A stretch of DNA of 60,897 nucleotides. Origin: a virus. Under the pieces are notes generated by a model. The model did not search any database. It was not told the origin of the DNA and saw only the letters and a list, made by a program, of their open reading frames with translations. The position numbers were made by a program, and so were the translations under genes. Shown here one piece after another: positions 1 to 7,144 of the stretch (position 1 is its first letter; each line of letters opens with the position of its first letter). The DNA is taken from positions 1 through 60,897 of IMG/VR virus record IMGVR_UViG_3300019889_000017. One strand, 5' to 3'.

Positions 1-6
1 ATGTAG

Positions 7-210
7 ATCGGTGACCGGGAGCAGCGGTGCGCGACGGTGAGCGGATACCTGGTGCTTCAGAGCGGCAAGACCTCGTCCGGCGTTCGTGTCGAGTTCGACT
101 GGCAGAAATGGGGCGGCCGCCGACACAAGATCGAGTCGGCACCCGACTGGGTCAAGGCCCTCTGCACGGACGCGCCGTCGAACGTCACTGAATGGCCGGT
201 TAGAGGCTGA
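7..210 (+). CDS. C-terminal part of a junction-spanning hypothetical protein
   Basis: This is the 3' part of the gene that begins at 60632. Positions 12-137 repeat the right end of the window exactly, so the frame continues 60632-60897 and then 138-210, giving 112 residues. The first 11 bases differ from the right-end copy and create a false ATG-TAG, which I read as a contig-end artefact. The protein ends with an acidic and Trp-containing tail (TEWPVRG) and is followed directly by the GTG of the next gene. I recognise no family. Confidence 0.75.
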   Translation: MGDREQRCATVSGYLVLQSGKTSSGVRVEFDWQKWGGRRHKIESAPDWVKALCTDAPSNVTEWPVRG

Positions 211-354
211 GTGAGCATCTTCGGGTCCGGCAAGCCCAAGAAGCCGCGGAAGCGGCGCACCGTGCCACCGGCCACGCCGAAGCAACCGGCGCCGCGCCGG
301 AGCACCCAGACACCCAAACGGGGCCGGAAGCCTCCCGGTCCTCCGGCGACGTGA
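211..354 (+). CDS. Small basic Pro/Lys/Arg-rich protein
   Basis: A 47-residue ORF starts at GTG directly after the preceding stop codon and ends in a GTGA overlap with the next gene, so translation is probably coupled. It is very rich in Lys, Arg, Pro and Thr (KPKKPRKRR near the N terminus) and probably disordered and nucleic-acid binding. No family is recognised. Its place in a tightly packed plus-strand operon is the main support. Confidence 0.6.
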   Translation: MSIFGSGKPKKPRKRRTVPPATPKQPAPRRSTQTPKRGRKPPGPPAT

Positions 355-515
355 TCCCGGGAACCGGGCCCGGCCGTGGTCTGCCGTGGTGGCGGCACAT
401 CCAGGTGCTTCGCCATCGGCATGACCCGGGCGATCGCGTAATGCAGCGGCTGTTTCCGCTTCCCCGTCCGGGACGCGTCGTCCACGTGATCGGACCGACT
501 GGAATTGACACTTAG
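351..515 (+). CDS. Small hypothetical protein, last gene of the junction operon
   Basis: A 54-residue ORF begins at a GTG overlapping the previous stop by 4 bp. It contains a His/Trp-rich stretch (PWWRHIQVLRHRHDP) and a C-terminal hydrophobic turn. The stop codon lies inside promoter 505-533, so the next gene is transcribed separately. Function unknown. Confidence 0.5.
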   Translation: MIPGTGPGRGLPWWRHIQVLRHRHDPGDRVMQRLFPLPRPGRVVHVIGPTGIDT

Positions 516-533
516 ATGTCATGCCTGTAAGGT
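505..533 (+). promoter_or_regulatory. TTGACA-N17-TAAGGT promoter
   Basis: TTGACA at 505-510 and TAAGGT at 528-533 are 17 bp apart. The spacer carries the half-site seen in the other phage promoters (ATGTCATGCCTG). It precedes the gene at 573. Confidence 0.8.
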
Positions 534-572
534 TATCACCGAGCAGCACGGAGCTGCAGGAATGGGGAGAGA

Positions 573-749
573 ATGCCCAGGCACAGCGAGTCGAGCGGAG
601 CGGGGTCGCCGAGCACCGGCAACGGGCGCACCGGCGGCAAGAAGCCCAAGGCTCTGAACGTCACCCAGCGGACCAGCACCGGCACCATCCTCTGGAAGGC
701 CACGGCCGCACTCTTCGGCAAAGGTAAGAGCGGTAAGGGCAGGAAGTAG
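573..749 (+). CDS. Small basic glycine/lysine-rich protein
   Basis: A 58-residue protein starts at ATG 573 behind a GGGGAGA ribosome-binding site. The N-terminal half is Ser/Gly/Lys-rich and probably disordered. The C-terminal half (TILWKATAALFGKGKSGKGRK) could form a short amphipathic helix with a basic tail. It has its own promoter (505) and a strong terminator (799-838), so it is a single-gene unit. Function unknown. Confidence 0.65.
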   Translation: MPRHSESSGAGSPSTGNGRTGGKKPKALNVTQRTSTGTILWKATAALFGKGKSGKGRK

Positions 750-798
750 CAGAACTGCTACAGTCCGAACTCTTGCGAAGTACAGGGTCTGACGAGTG

Positions 799-838
799 AA
801 GGAGCCCCCGCCGAACCGGCGGGGGCTCCTTCTGTTTT
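799..838. terminator. Bidirectional intrinsic terminator
   Basis: A 15-bp perfect stem (799-813/817-831) with an AAC loop is followed by CTGTTTT on the plus strand. It lies between the convergent gene 573-749 (+) and the lysis operon (-), and can serve both. Confidence 0.9.
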
Positions 839-847
839 CCCGGCAGC

Positions 848-1186
848 CTACTGGATCGACCGCGGGTCCGCCTGAGGCGTGGCCTGATCGCGGATCCCCA
901 GCAGCGCGAACCCGGCGAGGATGATCCCGCCCAGGCCGGTCACCGCGGCGTCGGACCACTGGAGCCCGTACTCGGCGAACATCGCCGCACCGGCGGCCGT
1001 CGCGGCCACGAACAGCGCCGGAGCCACCGGGCGGGTGGTGAGCGCGATGACCACGCCCGTGACGAAGGTGACGATGGCAGTGGCCTGACCGGCGTTGAGC
1101 CAGTCCAGGCCGAGGCTGACACCCCAGGTGAGACCGGCGCCGATCAGCGCCAGCCACAAAGCCGGTTCCCGGCCGAAGATCCTCAT
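848..1186 (-). CDS. Putative holin (small membrane protein)
   Basis: This 112-residue protein has three or four hydrophobic segments (residues about 9-27, 36-52, 55-72 and 82-98) and a charged C terminus, as expected for a holin that opens the host membrane for the endolysin. It starts 14 bp after the endolysin gene, with an AGGGGGAGAGGG ribosome-binding site before ATG 1186. The assignment rests on topology and the endolysin neighbour, not on a specific motif. Confidence 0.7.
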   Translation of the reverse strand: MRIFGREPALWLALIGAGLTWGVSLGLDWLNAGQATAIVTFVTGVVIALTTRPVAPALFVAATAAGAAMFAEYGLQWSDAAVTGLGGIILAGFALLGIRDQATPQADPRSIQ

Positions 1187-1199
1187 TTTCCCTCTCCCC

Positions 1200-1985
1200 C
1201 TAAGCCGTGCGGGCGTGGATCTCGTCCACTACCGCGTCGGCGATCTCTTCCGGCAGCGCGGCCGCGATCGCCTGTGGCGTGAGCGTGGCGAGCAGGCCGG
1301 TCACGATGGCGTTCTCGTCCACGTCGACGCCGCTGAGCCGGTTCACGGCGTCTCGAATCAGGAACATCACCGTCAACGTGCTCGGCTCACTCCCGCCCGA
1401 ACCGGCGCCCTGCTGCCACGGGGCGACACGGAGCTGCTTCAGCGCCTTGCTGGGGGTGGACGCGAGGTAATCCATCCGCGTCGTCCACCAGGCGTCCATC
1501 AGGACATTGAACTGGGCCTGTGTCATATCGTCCTCTCCAGCTCTGATCGAGGCCGCGAAAGCGGCCACCTGGGCCCGGGAGCCGATGATCTCCCAGTGCA
1601 TCGGGTCGGGGCGGCTGAAGTCGCCACCCCAGCGCAACGTGCCCCCCGACGCCGCCTCGATGGCGTGGCACGCCGCGATCTCGCGCGCGGTCATGTTCGA
1701 GCCGGTCGGCGGGCCCATCGGGTGTTCCGGCGCGTTGATGTCCCACGCGGTGCCGCTGGCGTGGTTGGACCACTGGTCGGAGCCCTGGATCTTCTTCGGG
1801 TCCCAGCCCCAGCAGGTGCCCGGGACGATCGACTCCACGGTGGCCTTGTAGCGGCGCATCTGCCACCGGGCGATGGTCGCGACGTCACCTCTCAGGATGC
1901 CGTTCGGGAACATCACGCCCTCGAACGGTCCCAGGTCACACGAGATCTTGGCGACCACCGGCCAGCCGTTCTGTGAAGCAGCCAT
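1200..1985 (-). CDS. Endolysin, peptidase M15 (VanY-like) family
   Basis: This 261-residue protein carries the zinc peptidase M15 signature SNHASGTAWD (73-82; H75 and D82 as metal ligands) and MHWE (129-132; catalytic or ligand H130). Such enzymes cleave L-Ala-D-Glu or D-Ala peptide bonds in peptidoglycan. The C-terminal 100 residues (from about 155) form a separate helical region and may bind the cell wall. There is no signal peptide, so release needs the adjacent holin. The catalytic call is firm; bond specificity is not. Confidence 0.88.
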   Translation of the reverse strand: MAASQNGWPVVAKISCDLGPFEGVMFPNGILRGDVATIARWQMRRYKATVESIVPGTCWGWDPKKIQGSDQWSNHASGTAWDINAPEHPMGPPTGSNMTAREIAACHAIEAASGGTLRWGGDFSRPDPMHWEIIGSRAQVAAFAASIRAGEDDMTQAQFNVLMDAWWTTRMDYLASTPSKALKQLRVAPWQQGAGSGGSEPSTLTVMFLIRDAVNRLSGVDVDENAIVTGLLATLTPQAIAAALPEEIADAVVDEIHARTA

Positions 1986-2021
1986 ACTCCTCTCCCTCCT
2001 GTCAACTTCACAGTAACAGCT

Positions 2022-2207
2022 TCAGCGCTTGGACCGCCGGGTGCGCGCGGCCTTACGCGCCATCCGGCTGCGCTGGGCGTGTGACCTGCCCGCGTTGCTG
2101 ATCTTCGCCGCTACGGTCTTGCTCTTCCCCTTGCGCCTCAGCGCCCTGTACGCCCGGTGCCGGGACCTGTAGACGAACCCTTTGCGACCACCCGCTGAGC
2201 TGACCAC
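2022..2207 (-). CDS. Small Arg/Lys-rich protein
   Basis: A 61-residue protein starts at GTG 2207 after a strong AGGAGGTGAT ribosome-binding site. It is extremely basic, with a core of the type YRALRRKGKSK followed by AAKISNAGRS and a tail of Ala/Arg repeats. Small proteins of this type are common in actinophages and their hosts; I know no proven function. The charge suggests DNA or RNA binding. Confidence 0.75.
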   Translation of the reverse strand: MVSSAGGRKGFVYRSRHRAYRALRRKGKSKTVAAKISNAGRSHAQRSRMARKAARTRRSKR

Positions 2208-2256
2208 GGGGCATCACCTCCTGTCTCATATGGTCTACCCGGCGTCGGGCACGAGG

Positions 2257-2284
2257 AAGCCCTGACCCGTTCAGGTCAGGGCTT
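2257..2284. terminator. Hairpin terminator
   Basis: An 11-bp perfect stem (2257-2267/2274-2284) with a 6-nt loop lies just after the stop of gene 2301-2603 (-). It abuts the palindrome at 2283. Confidence 0.7.
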
Positions 2285-2300
2285 GACACTCGACTGTCAA
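2283..2300. promoter_or_regulatory. Stand-alone TTGAC-N8-GTCAA operator
   Basis: TTGACACTCGACTGTCAA is a perfect 5-bp-arm palindrome with an 8-nt centre, identical in form to the operators inside the phage promoters. I see no -10 box at the right distance. It could be a repressor or stoperator site next to a terminator. Confidence 0.6.
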
Positions 2301-2603
2301 TCAGCGCACCAGCTGCACCGACGCGATCACCACCACCGTCATCAGCGCAGCGGCACCGTTGCTGACGGTCAGGAACCGGTCTCGTAGGAAGTAGCCGTGC
2401 AGGGAGAACCCGGCCTGCACGAGAAAGATCAGGAGGAGGAACAGTGTCGAGACACCGGCCGCCTCCCGGTCCTGCCACAGCTTGACGATCTGCGGGATGG
2501 CCACCAGCGGGTTGACCACGCTGATGATCGTGACGATCTTGTCCCAGTGGATCGCCGCACGGACATGGTCACGAGACGTGTTCTTCGTATCCTGTTCGGT
2601 CAT
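2301..2603 (-). CDS. PQ-loop (SemiSWEET-like) membrane protein
   Basis: A 100-residue protein starts at ATG 2603, exactly 7 nt after the -10 box, so its mRNA is leaderless. Residues about 22-45 contain the PQ-loop motif (VNPLVAIPQIVKLW, then GVS), followed by two hydrophobic segments. The size and three-helix layout match SemiSWEET-type half transporters, which act as dimers and move sugars. I infer an envelope-embedded protein that could alter host membrane transport or block superinfection. It stands alone between a terminator and its own promoter. Confidence 0.7.
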   Translation of the reverse strand: MTEQDTKNTSRDHVRAAIHWDKIVTIISVVNPLVAIPQIVKLWQDREAAGVSTLFLLLIFLVQAGFSLHGYFLRDRFLTVSNGAAALMTVVVIASVQLVR

Positions 2604-2610
2604 TCCCGAT

Positions 2611-2639
2611 ACATTACCGTCATCACTGTAAGGTGTCAA
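2611..2639 (-). promoter_or_regulatory. TTGACA-N17-TAATGT promoter (leaderless)
   Basis: On the minus strand TTGACA (2639-2634) and TAATGT (2616-2611) are 17 bp apart. Seven bases separate the -10 box from ATG 2603. Confidence 0.85.
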
Positions 2640-2675
2640 ACGAGACCTGGTGCCCTACTCTGGTCGCGGGCATGG

Positions 2676-2714
2676 AGAAGGCCTCGCCGGAGAACCCGGA
2701 GAGGCCTTCTTCCA
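2676..2714. terminator. Hairpin terminator downstream of the I36-like gene
   Basis: AGAAGGCCTC (2676-2685) pairs with GAGGCCTTCT (2701-2710). The 15-nt loop holds a second short CCGG stem. It lies 3' of gene 2786-3253 (-). Confidence 0.6.
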
Positions 2715-2785
2715 CGTCTACTTCCCGCCGCTGCCGGGTGTCGGTCTCGGCCGTGGTGGGCAGGGGTCAGGATCGTGTCGCGCCA

Positions 2786-3253
2786 TCAGCACGTACCGCC
2801 GGTGCGCCCGGGCACCGTGTTGACGCTGCTGATGACGGCGTTGTAGATGCCCAGCGACGCGTCCGACTCGCCCGGCTGCATCGTCCAGTAGTTGTTGCCG
2901 GTGCAGTTGTGGTTGTCCCAGTACCGAATGACGCTTCCGCTCTTGTTGTAGAGCGACCGGAAGGCGTTGTCGGACCGGCCCGCCAGCGGGAAACCGTCCT
3001 CCTGCCAGATGTACCCGGCAGTCCACTGGTAGATGCGGCCGGTCGCGCCGACACCGGTCCACCCGCAGGCGTAGCCGATGAGGCAGTCAGCGGTGCCGAT
3101 GCTCGGCGCGTCGCCCACCAGCAGCGGGGGCCGGACGGCGTTCCATTCGTTGCCCGCCACCGGCGTGGTCGCCTGGGCGGAGGTCTGGGTCACGAAGCCG
3201 AGCCCGGCGGCGAACACCACCGCGGCCAAGAGCAGCTTGGTCCTGTTCAGCAT
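2786..3253 (-). CDS. Secreted peptidase-inhibitor-I36-like protein
   Basis: This 155-residue protein has a clear Sec signal peptide (NRTKLL, hydrophobic core 8-20, cleavage near 27). The mature part has paired cysteines and aromatic blocks (CLIGYACGWT; FRSLYN; VIRYWDNHNCTG), typical of the beta/gamma-crystallin-like I36 proteins secreted by Streptomyces. It would be exported from the infected cell. Whether it inhibits a protease is not shown. It has its own promoter (3290-3318) and terminator, as a moron-type accessory gene would. Confidence 0.72.
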   Translation of the reverse strand: MLNRTKLLLAAVVFAAGLGFVTQTSAQATTPVAGNEWNAVRPPLLVGDAPSIGTADCLIGYACGWTGVGATGRIYQWTAGYIWQEDGFPLAGRSDNAFRSLYNKSGSVIRYWDNHNCTGNNYWTMQPGESDASLGIYNAVISSVNTVPGRTGGTC

Positions 3254-3289
3254 GTCATCCCTCTCGTTGGAATCGTGTGCTCCGCGGCA

Positions 3290-3318
3290 ACCTTAACAGT
3301 CATGACGTCAAGGTACAA
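3290..3318 (-). promoter_or_regulatory. TTGTAC-N17-TAAGGT promoter
   Basis: Minus-strand -35 TTGTAC (3318-3313) and -10 TAAGGT (3295-3290). The spacer contains GTCATGACTG, as in other promoters of this genome. It drives gene 2786-3253. Confidence 0.75.
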
Positions 3319-3540
3319 TCAGGGGATGAGGTGATTGACCCGGCAGCACGGACAGGAATTGATGAAGACCCCGTCCCCGCACCGGCTCAACCCGCAGGCC
3401 CAGCAGAGCTGTGCCTCGGTGCGCTGCACCTCCCGGCCAGCCTCGCGGATCGCGGCGGCCATCTTCCTGACCCGGTACCACAGCTTGGTCACGACTTCTC
3501 GAATCCGCAGCTCAGGCCGGAGGCCCGAACGCCCTGTCAC
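3319..3540 (-). CDS. Small cysteine-rich (zinc-ribbon-like) protein
   Basis: A 73-residue ORF ends in a cysteine cluster (CWACGLSRCGDG and CPCC), which suggests a zinc-binding fold. The longest start, GTG 3540, overlaps the previous gene by 29 bp. A GTG at 3492 after GAGAAG would give 57 residues and is an equal candidate. It closes the terminase operon. Function unknown. Confidence 0.6.
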   Translation of the reverse strand: MTGRSGLRPELRIREVVTKLWYRVRKMAAAIREAGREVQRTEAQLCWACGLSRCGDGVFINSCPCCRVNHLIP

Positions 3541-3838
3541 GTGCCCGCTGCAGGACCTTGACCAGCCGGTTACAGTCGCTCCAGTTGTCCAGCATCGCCC
3601 ACCAACCGTCGAAACCAGGTTCGTACGGCATCGCGGCCTTCAGCTTGGCCAGGTCGATGGTCGGCTCTCCGGCATCGCTCAGCCAGTCGTTGACGATGCG
3701 GACGATCCGAGCCGTCGGATCCTCCACACCCTCGCGGGTGGCAGCCTGGGTCACTACCTGGACCGTGCCGTCGGACTCGTCGTTTCCCCAGCTCACACGT
3801 ACGTTCACGTCGTGGCCGCGGATCACTTCAGAAGGCAT
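3512..3838 (-). CDS. Conserved actinophage protein of the terminase operon
   Basis: A 108-residue protein of the type often found beside terminase genes in actinophages. It has a beta-rich N-terminal half with VRVSWG and a helical end with the block CNRLVKVLQRARDRAFG. ATG 3838 is preceded by CGGGAGA. No enzyme motif is visible and the function is unknown. Confidence 0.7.
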   Translation of the reverse strand: MPSEVIRGHDVNVRVSWGNDESDGTVQVVTQAATREGVEDPTARIVRIVNDWLSDAGEPTIDLAKLKAAMPYEPGFDGWWAMLDNWSDCNRLVKVLQRARDRAFGPPA

Positions 3839-3896
3839 CGCGCCGTCTCCCGTCTCGGGGTTGAACCACCGGCCTCTCACCGGCTTGGAGCCGAGC

Positions 3897-5378
3897 CTAC
3901 CGGAGGCCACGGCCAAGCGGCGAGAGGCCGGTACTGGGGAGCGAGCCCACCGGCTGGACGAACGACCCGATCCCGGTGTGCAGATCCGCCCACATGGCCA
4001 TGGCGATGGCATCTCCCCGGTCCGACGACCGGCCGAGCACCTCCACCACCTTGTCCTTCGCCAGGATCTTGTACTTCGGCGGCGACCCGGAGGTGATCTC
4101 CCAGGTCGGAGTGGTCAGGTCACTGATCATCAGGTCGTCCGGAGGCAGCGCCAGCACCGGCTCATACGCCGGGTCCAGCAGCTCGCGCAGGTTCCAGTAG
4201 GCCGCGCTCCGGACGTTGACGAACCCGTACTTGCCGGACCGGTCCCGGTGACCGGTCTTGCCTGAGCCGGTGTACGCGAGCGGCCGCGCGCCCACCTCGC
4301 GGAGCCGGTCGTACACACCGGCGCCCACGCCGATCACGTCCACGATCGCGCGCCCGGCCAGGCCCTGGACCTCGCCCACCTGGCTCATGGTGTCGCGCCG
4401 CCGGTTGCCGGTCAGCGTGATCGCCCAGCCGTCACGCAGGGCGAGCACCGAGTCGTCACCTCCCCGGCCGACGTCGATCCCGGTCCAGAGCGGCCCACCC
4501 GGGGAAGGACGACCGGCCCGGTCCCAGTCGTACCACCGCTCGATCGCAGCCTCCAGCCAGGCCAGCGGGATGACGCTGTCCTCGTCGCTGGCGTGGAACT
4601 CCCCCAGCACCCGGTTGTGGTAGACCGCGCTGTCCTCGCCCCACTGCAGCCGCCGCTGCTCGGCCCACAGTCGCGAGATCCTCCCCGAGGCGATGGCCTC
4701 CGCCAGCGTGACGTGCCGGGTCCACCAGTCCTCGTAGCCGGGCGCCCGCCGGTGGATGTCGTAGAAGCGGCCGGACGGCGGGCCCGGGGTGCTCATGGCC
4801 AGGGCGTAGGCGTTCTGCGCGGTGTCCGTTCCGGCGCCGGAGAAGGCGCCCTCAACGGAGTCCCAGGTGGCTGGCGGGATGATCTTGGCCTCGTCCAGCA
4901 GGTAGAGCAGCTCGTCGGCGTGCGCGCCCTCGATACGCTCAGGGGTGTTGCTGGCCACCGCGGTGGCCGCGCCGTGGTTCAGCTTCAGGCGCAGATCCAG
5001 CAGCTCCGTCCGCGGGTTGTACGGCGCCCGGCCCAGCGTGGCGAAGTCGATCCGGTCCGCCCACTTGTGGATCTCCGGCCAGAGGTAGACCTCCAGGTGC
5101 CGCCACGCCGAGGCGGTGGTGATGATCTTCCATTCGAGCCCCACCAGGTCCCGGGTGGTGGCGAACCAGTTCACTACGATGGCGCCCAGGAACGACTTCC
5201 CAAGGCCGTGGGGACCTCGTAACGCCACGCGTTTCTTTTGGACGATCGCGTTCAGGACCTCGCCCTGGTAGCCGGTCAGCTGGACGTTCAGGCACTCGTC
5301 AGCCCAGGCCACCGGCGAGTTGATCCAGCGGGCGAGCCGGGTCCGGCTGATCACCTTGCCCGCCAGGTCGACCCTCAC
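3897..5378 (-). CDS. terL: Terminase large subunit
   Basis: This 493-residue protein is the packaging ATPase-nuclease. Walker A is GPHGLGKS (55-62) and Walker B is LLYLLDEAK (about 157-165, with the catalytic Glu following Asp). The C-terminal RNase H-like nuclease starts near residue 295 with the acidic block WTGIDVGRGGDDS. Length and order match the family. It directly follows the putative small subunit, sharing one base at 5378. It translocates DNA through the portal (gene 55779-57698). Confidence 0.93.
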   Translation of the reverse strand: MRVDLAGKVISRTRLARWINSPVAWADECLNVQLTGYQGEVLNAIVQKKRVALRGPHGLGKSFLGAIVVNWFATTRDLVGLEWKIITTASAWRHLEVYLWPEIHKWADRIDFATLGRAPYNPRTELLDLRLKLNHGAATAVASNTPERIEGAHADELLYLLDEAKIIPPATWDSVEGAFSGAGTDTAQNAYALAMSTPGPPSGRFYDIHRRAPGYEDWWTRHVTLAEAIASGRISRLWAEQRRLQWGEDSAVYHNRVLGEFHASDEDSVIPLAWLEAAIERWYDWDRAGRPSPGGPLWTGIDVGRGGDDSVLALRDGWAITLTGNRRRDTMSQVGEVQGLAGRAIVDVIGVGAGVYDRLREVGARPLAYTGSGKTGHRDRSGKYGFVNVRSAAYWNLRELLDPAYEPVLALPPDDLMISDLTTPTWEITSGSPPKYKILAKDKVVEVLGRSSDRGDAIAMAMWADLHTGIGSFVQPVGSLPSTGLSPLGRGLR

Positions 5379-6082
5379 TAGGTCTTCTCCCCGCCCATCG
5401 CGGTCACGTCGATGGTGCCGAGATGCGCCTGGACCAGAATCGGCACCCTCGCCTGCTGCTCAGGGGAGAGGTTCAGCTCGTCCAGCATGGTGGAGATCCG
5501 GGTGGCCACGACGTCACCCCAGCGCTCGGCCAGCGCGGTGAGCCGGTCGGAGATCCCCATCTTGTGGGCAGCCTCGGCATACTTGACCACCCGGTCCCGT
5601 TCGGACGCCTCCAGGGCGACCAGCGCCCGAACCTCCTCGCTCTGCGCGAAGATGTGGCCGTCCTTACCGGCAGCGCCGTACCGGTGCCCGATCAGGCCAC
5701 CGGTGTCCGGCCCGTTCTCCAGCACCACCTGACGCCGCAGAAGGTCGGAGTAGGCGCCGAGCCGGAGCCACGACATCTGCAGGATCCCGAGTACGGCCAT
5801 CGAGCTGGTCACGTTCTCGGCGGCGTTCACGTCGCCGACCGCGGACCAGGCGCTGATCCGGGCCTCACCCTTCACCTTGGCCACCGCCAGGGAGGCCCCG
5901 ACGTGCCGCTGACAGCCGTCCGTACCGCGGACGGCCAAGGCGTGGCAGGAGCCGCGGCCCCTGCTCCTGTTCTTCGTGCACTCCATCCGGCGGTGGTCTT
6001 CGCACCACCGGGCCCCGCCGGGGTTGAAGGTGCGCGTAATCGGCCTGAGACCTTCCGGATTCACGACGCCCTTTCGGTACAT
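5378..6082 (-). CDS. Putative terminase small subunit
   Basis: This 234-residue protein lies immediately upstream of the large subunit. The N terminus has a cysteine/histidine cluster (CEDHRRMECTKN, CHALAVRGTDGCQRH) likely to bind zinc. The rest is helical, with a C-terminal segment EQQARVPILVQAHLG. Position and helical, DNA-binding-like composition suggest the DNA-recognition subunit. Upstream is a YGAGATGTCC motif and TAGGATGGCACC before ATG 6082. The family is inferred from context. Confidence 0.65.
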   Translation of the reverse strand: MYRKGVVNPEGLRPITRTFNPGGARWCEDHRRMECTKNRSRGRGSCHALAVRGTDGCQRHVGASLAVAKVKGEARISAWSAVGDVNAAENVTSSMAVLGILQMSWLRLGAYSDLLRRQVVLENGPDTGGLIGHRYGAAGKDGHIFAQSEEVRALVALEASERDRVVKYAEAAHKMGISDRLTALAERWGDVVATRISTMLDELNLSPEQQARVPILVQAHLGTIDVTAMGGEKT

Positions 6083-6112
6083 GGTGCCATCCTATCCTGA
6101 AGTCAGAGGACA
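6083..6112 (-). promoter_or_regulatory. Candidate late promoter with GAGATGTCC motif
   Basis: Reading the minus strand, GAGATGTCC is followed after about 13 nt by TAGGAT, then GGCACC and ATG 6082. Nearly the same order precedes the gene at 42937 (TAGGGTGGCACC-ATG), and a looser version precedes 58007. It lacks a TTGACA box, so it may be a second promoter class. Confidence 0.4.
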
Positions 6113-6131
6113 TCTCGGTGTCCCGGACAGC

Positions 6132-6175
6132 GCCGAGCCCACCTGGGAACGGGGAAGTGACCAGGTGGGCTCGGG
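6132..6175. terminator. Hairpin terminator
   Basis: CCGAGCCCACCTGG (6133-6146) pairs perfectly with 6161-6174 across a 14-nt loop. It lies 3' of gene 6221-7075 (-). Confidence 0.7.
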
Positions 6176-6220
6176 CAGGGCGGCAACCCCCACGAAAGGC
6201 GCCGCTACCTGGAGGTGAGA

Positions 6221-7075
6221 TCAGGCGGCGAAGTCCACCTTGCGGCGCCGCGAGAGCACGATCAGAAATGCTCCGGTAGCGGCGACCATGACTCCGACAG
6301 CGATCAGGACGCCGGTACCGGCGCCGGTGACCGGCAGGCTGGGCCCGCTGATACCGGCGCCGCCGGTGGGCAGCGGCGCCGGAGCCGTCGGTCCCGGCTG
6401 GGTCGCCGTGGCGCTCGCGCTGGGACTCGGGCTTGAGCTCGGCGTCGGGCTGGCGCTCGGGGAGGGGCTGGGCGGGTAGCAGGCCAGCGGGTAGATCTTG
6501 CCGTCGAACGTCACCGACTTGACCAGTGCGGAGTTGCCGGTGTCCTTGGCGTAACCGACGCCGAACGTGCCGACCACGGTTGCGGCCGTGTAGTTCCACA
6601 GCCCCACCAGGTCACCGGCGGTGTCCACCGGGTTGGACTGGCCGCCGACATCGGCAGCGCCGATCTTGCTCGACCAGAACTTGCCGCCCGCGGTGACGTT
6701 GACCGTGGAGTACGGATTCGCCGTCTCCATCTTGAACAGCGGGAGCGCGCCTACTTTGAGCGCGGCCGTGAACGACCCCGCCTCGACGTCGGCCAGCTTG
6801 ATCCCGGTCGGGCTCGCGGTGTGGTGGTGGATGATGCTCGGGCCGTTGAACAGGAACCCGGCGGGCTTCTGCTCGGGTCGCAGGTCCACGGTGTCCGCGG
6901 TGGGCTGGCCGTCGCCGTTCTCGTCCACGTTGACGTACCAGCCGGAGGCGTTCGGGCAGTTCGCCGAGCCGGTGGGGCTGTAGCCGATCTCGGTGGCCTG
7001 CGCCGGGCCGCTCATCGCGAGGGCGCCGACCAGCACGCCGAGCGAGACAGCAGCCAGCCTAGTATTGATCTTCAT
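6221..7075 (-). CDS. LPxTG cell-wall-anchored surface protein
   Basis: This 284-residue protein has a Sec signal peptide (1-27, AQA cleavage site), an ectodomain of about 170 residues, a long Pro/Ser/Thr-rich stalk (about 200-245), and a complete sortase sorting signal: LPVTG at 247-251, a hydrophobic helix and a basic tail (SRRRK). Host sortase would link it covalently to the cell wall. I infer a role at the infected-cell surface, for example blocking superinfection. It has its own promoter (7111-7140) and terminator. Confidence 0.85.
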   Translation of the reverse strand: MKINTRLAAVSLGVLVGALAMSGPAQATEIGYSPTGSANCPNASGWYVNVDENGDGQPTADTVDLRPEQKPAGFLFNGPSIIHHHTASPTGIKLADVEAGSFTAALKVGALPLFKMETANPYSTVNVTAGGKFWSSKIGAADVGGQSNPVDTAGDLVGLWNYTAATVVGTFGVGYAKDTGNSALVKSVTFDGKIYPLACYPPSPSPSASPTPSSSPSPSASATATQPGPTAPAPLPTGGAGISGPSLPVTGAGTGVLIAVGVMVAATGAFLIVLSRRRKVDFAA

Positions 7076-7110
7076 GTATGTCTCTTCCCCTGTCGGTTGG
7101 GTCGGGCGGA

Positions 7111-7140
7111 ACCTTACAGCATCTACGGGGAGGTGATCAA
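7111..7140 (-). promoter_or_regulatory. TTGATC-N18-TAAGGT promoter
   Basis: Minus-strand -35 TTGATC (7140-7135), -10 TAAGGT (7116-7111), spacing 18 bp. It precedes the LPxTG gene. Confidence 0.7.
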
Positions 7141-7144
7141 GCGG

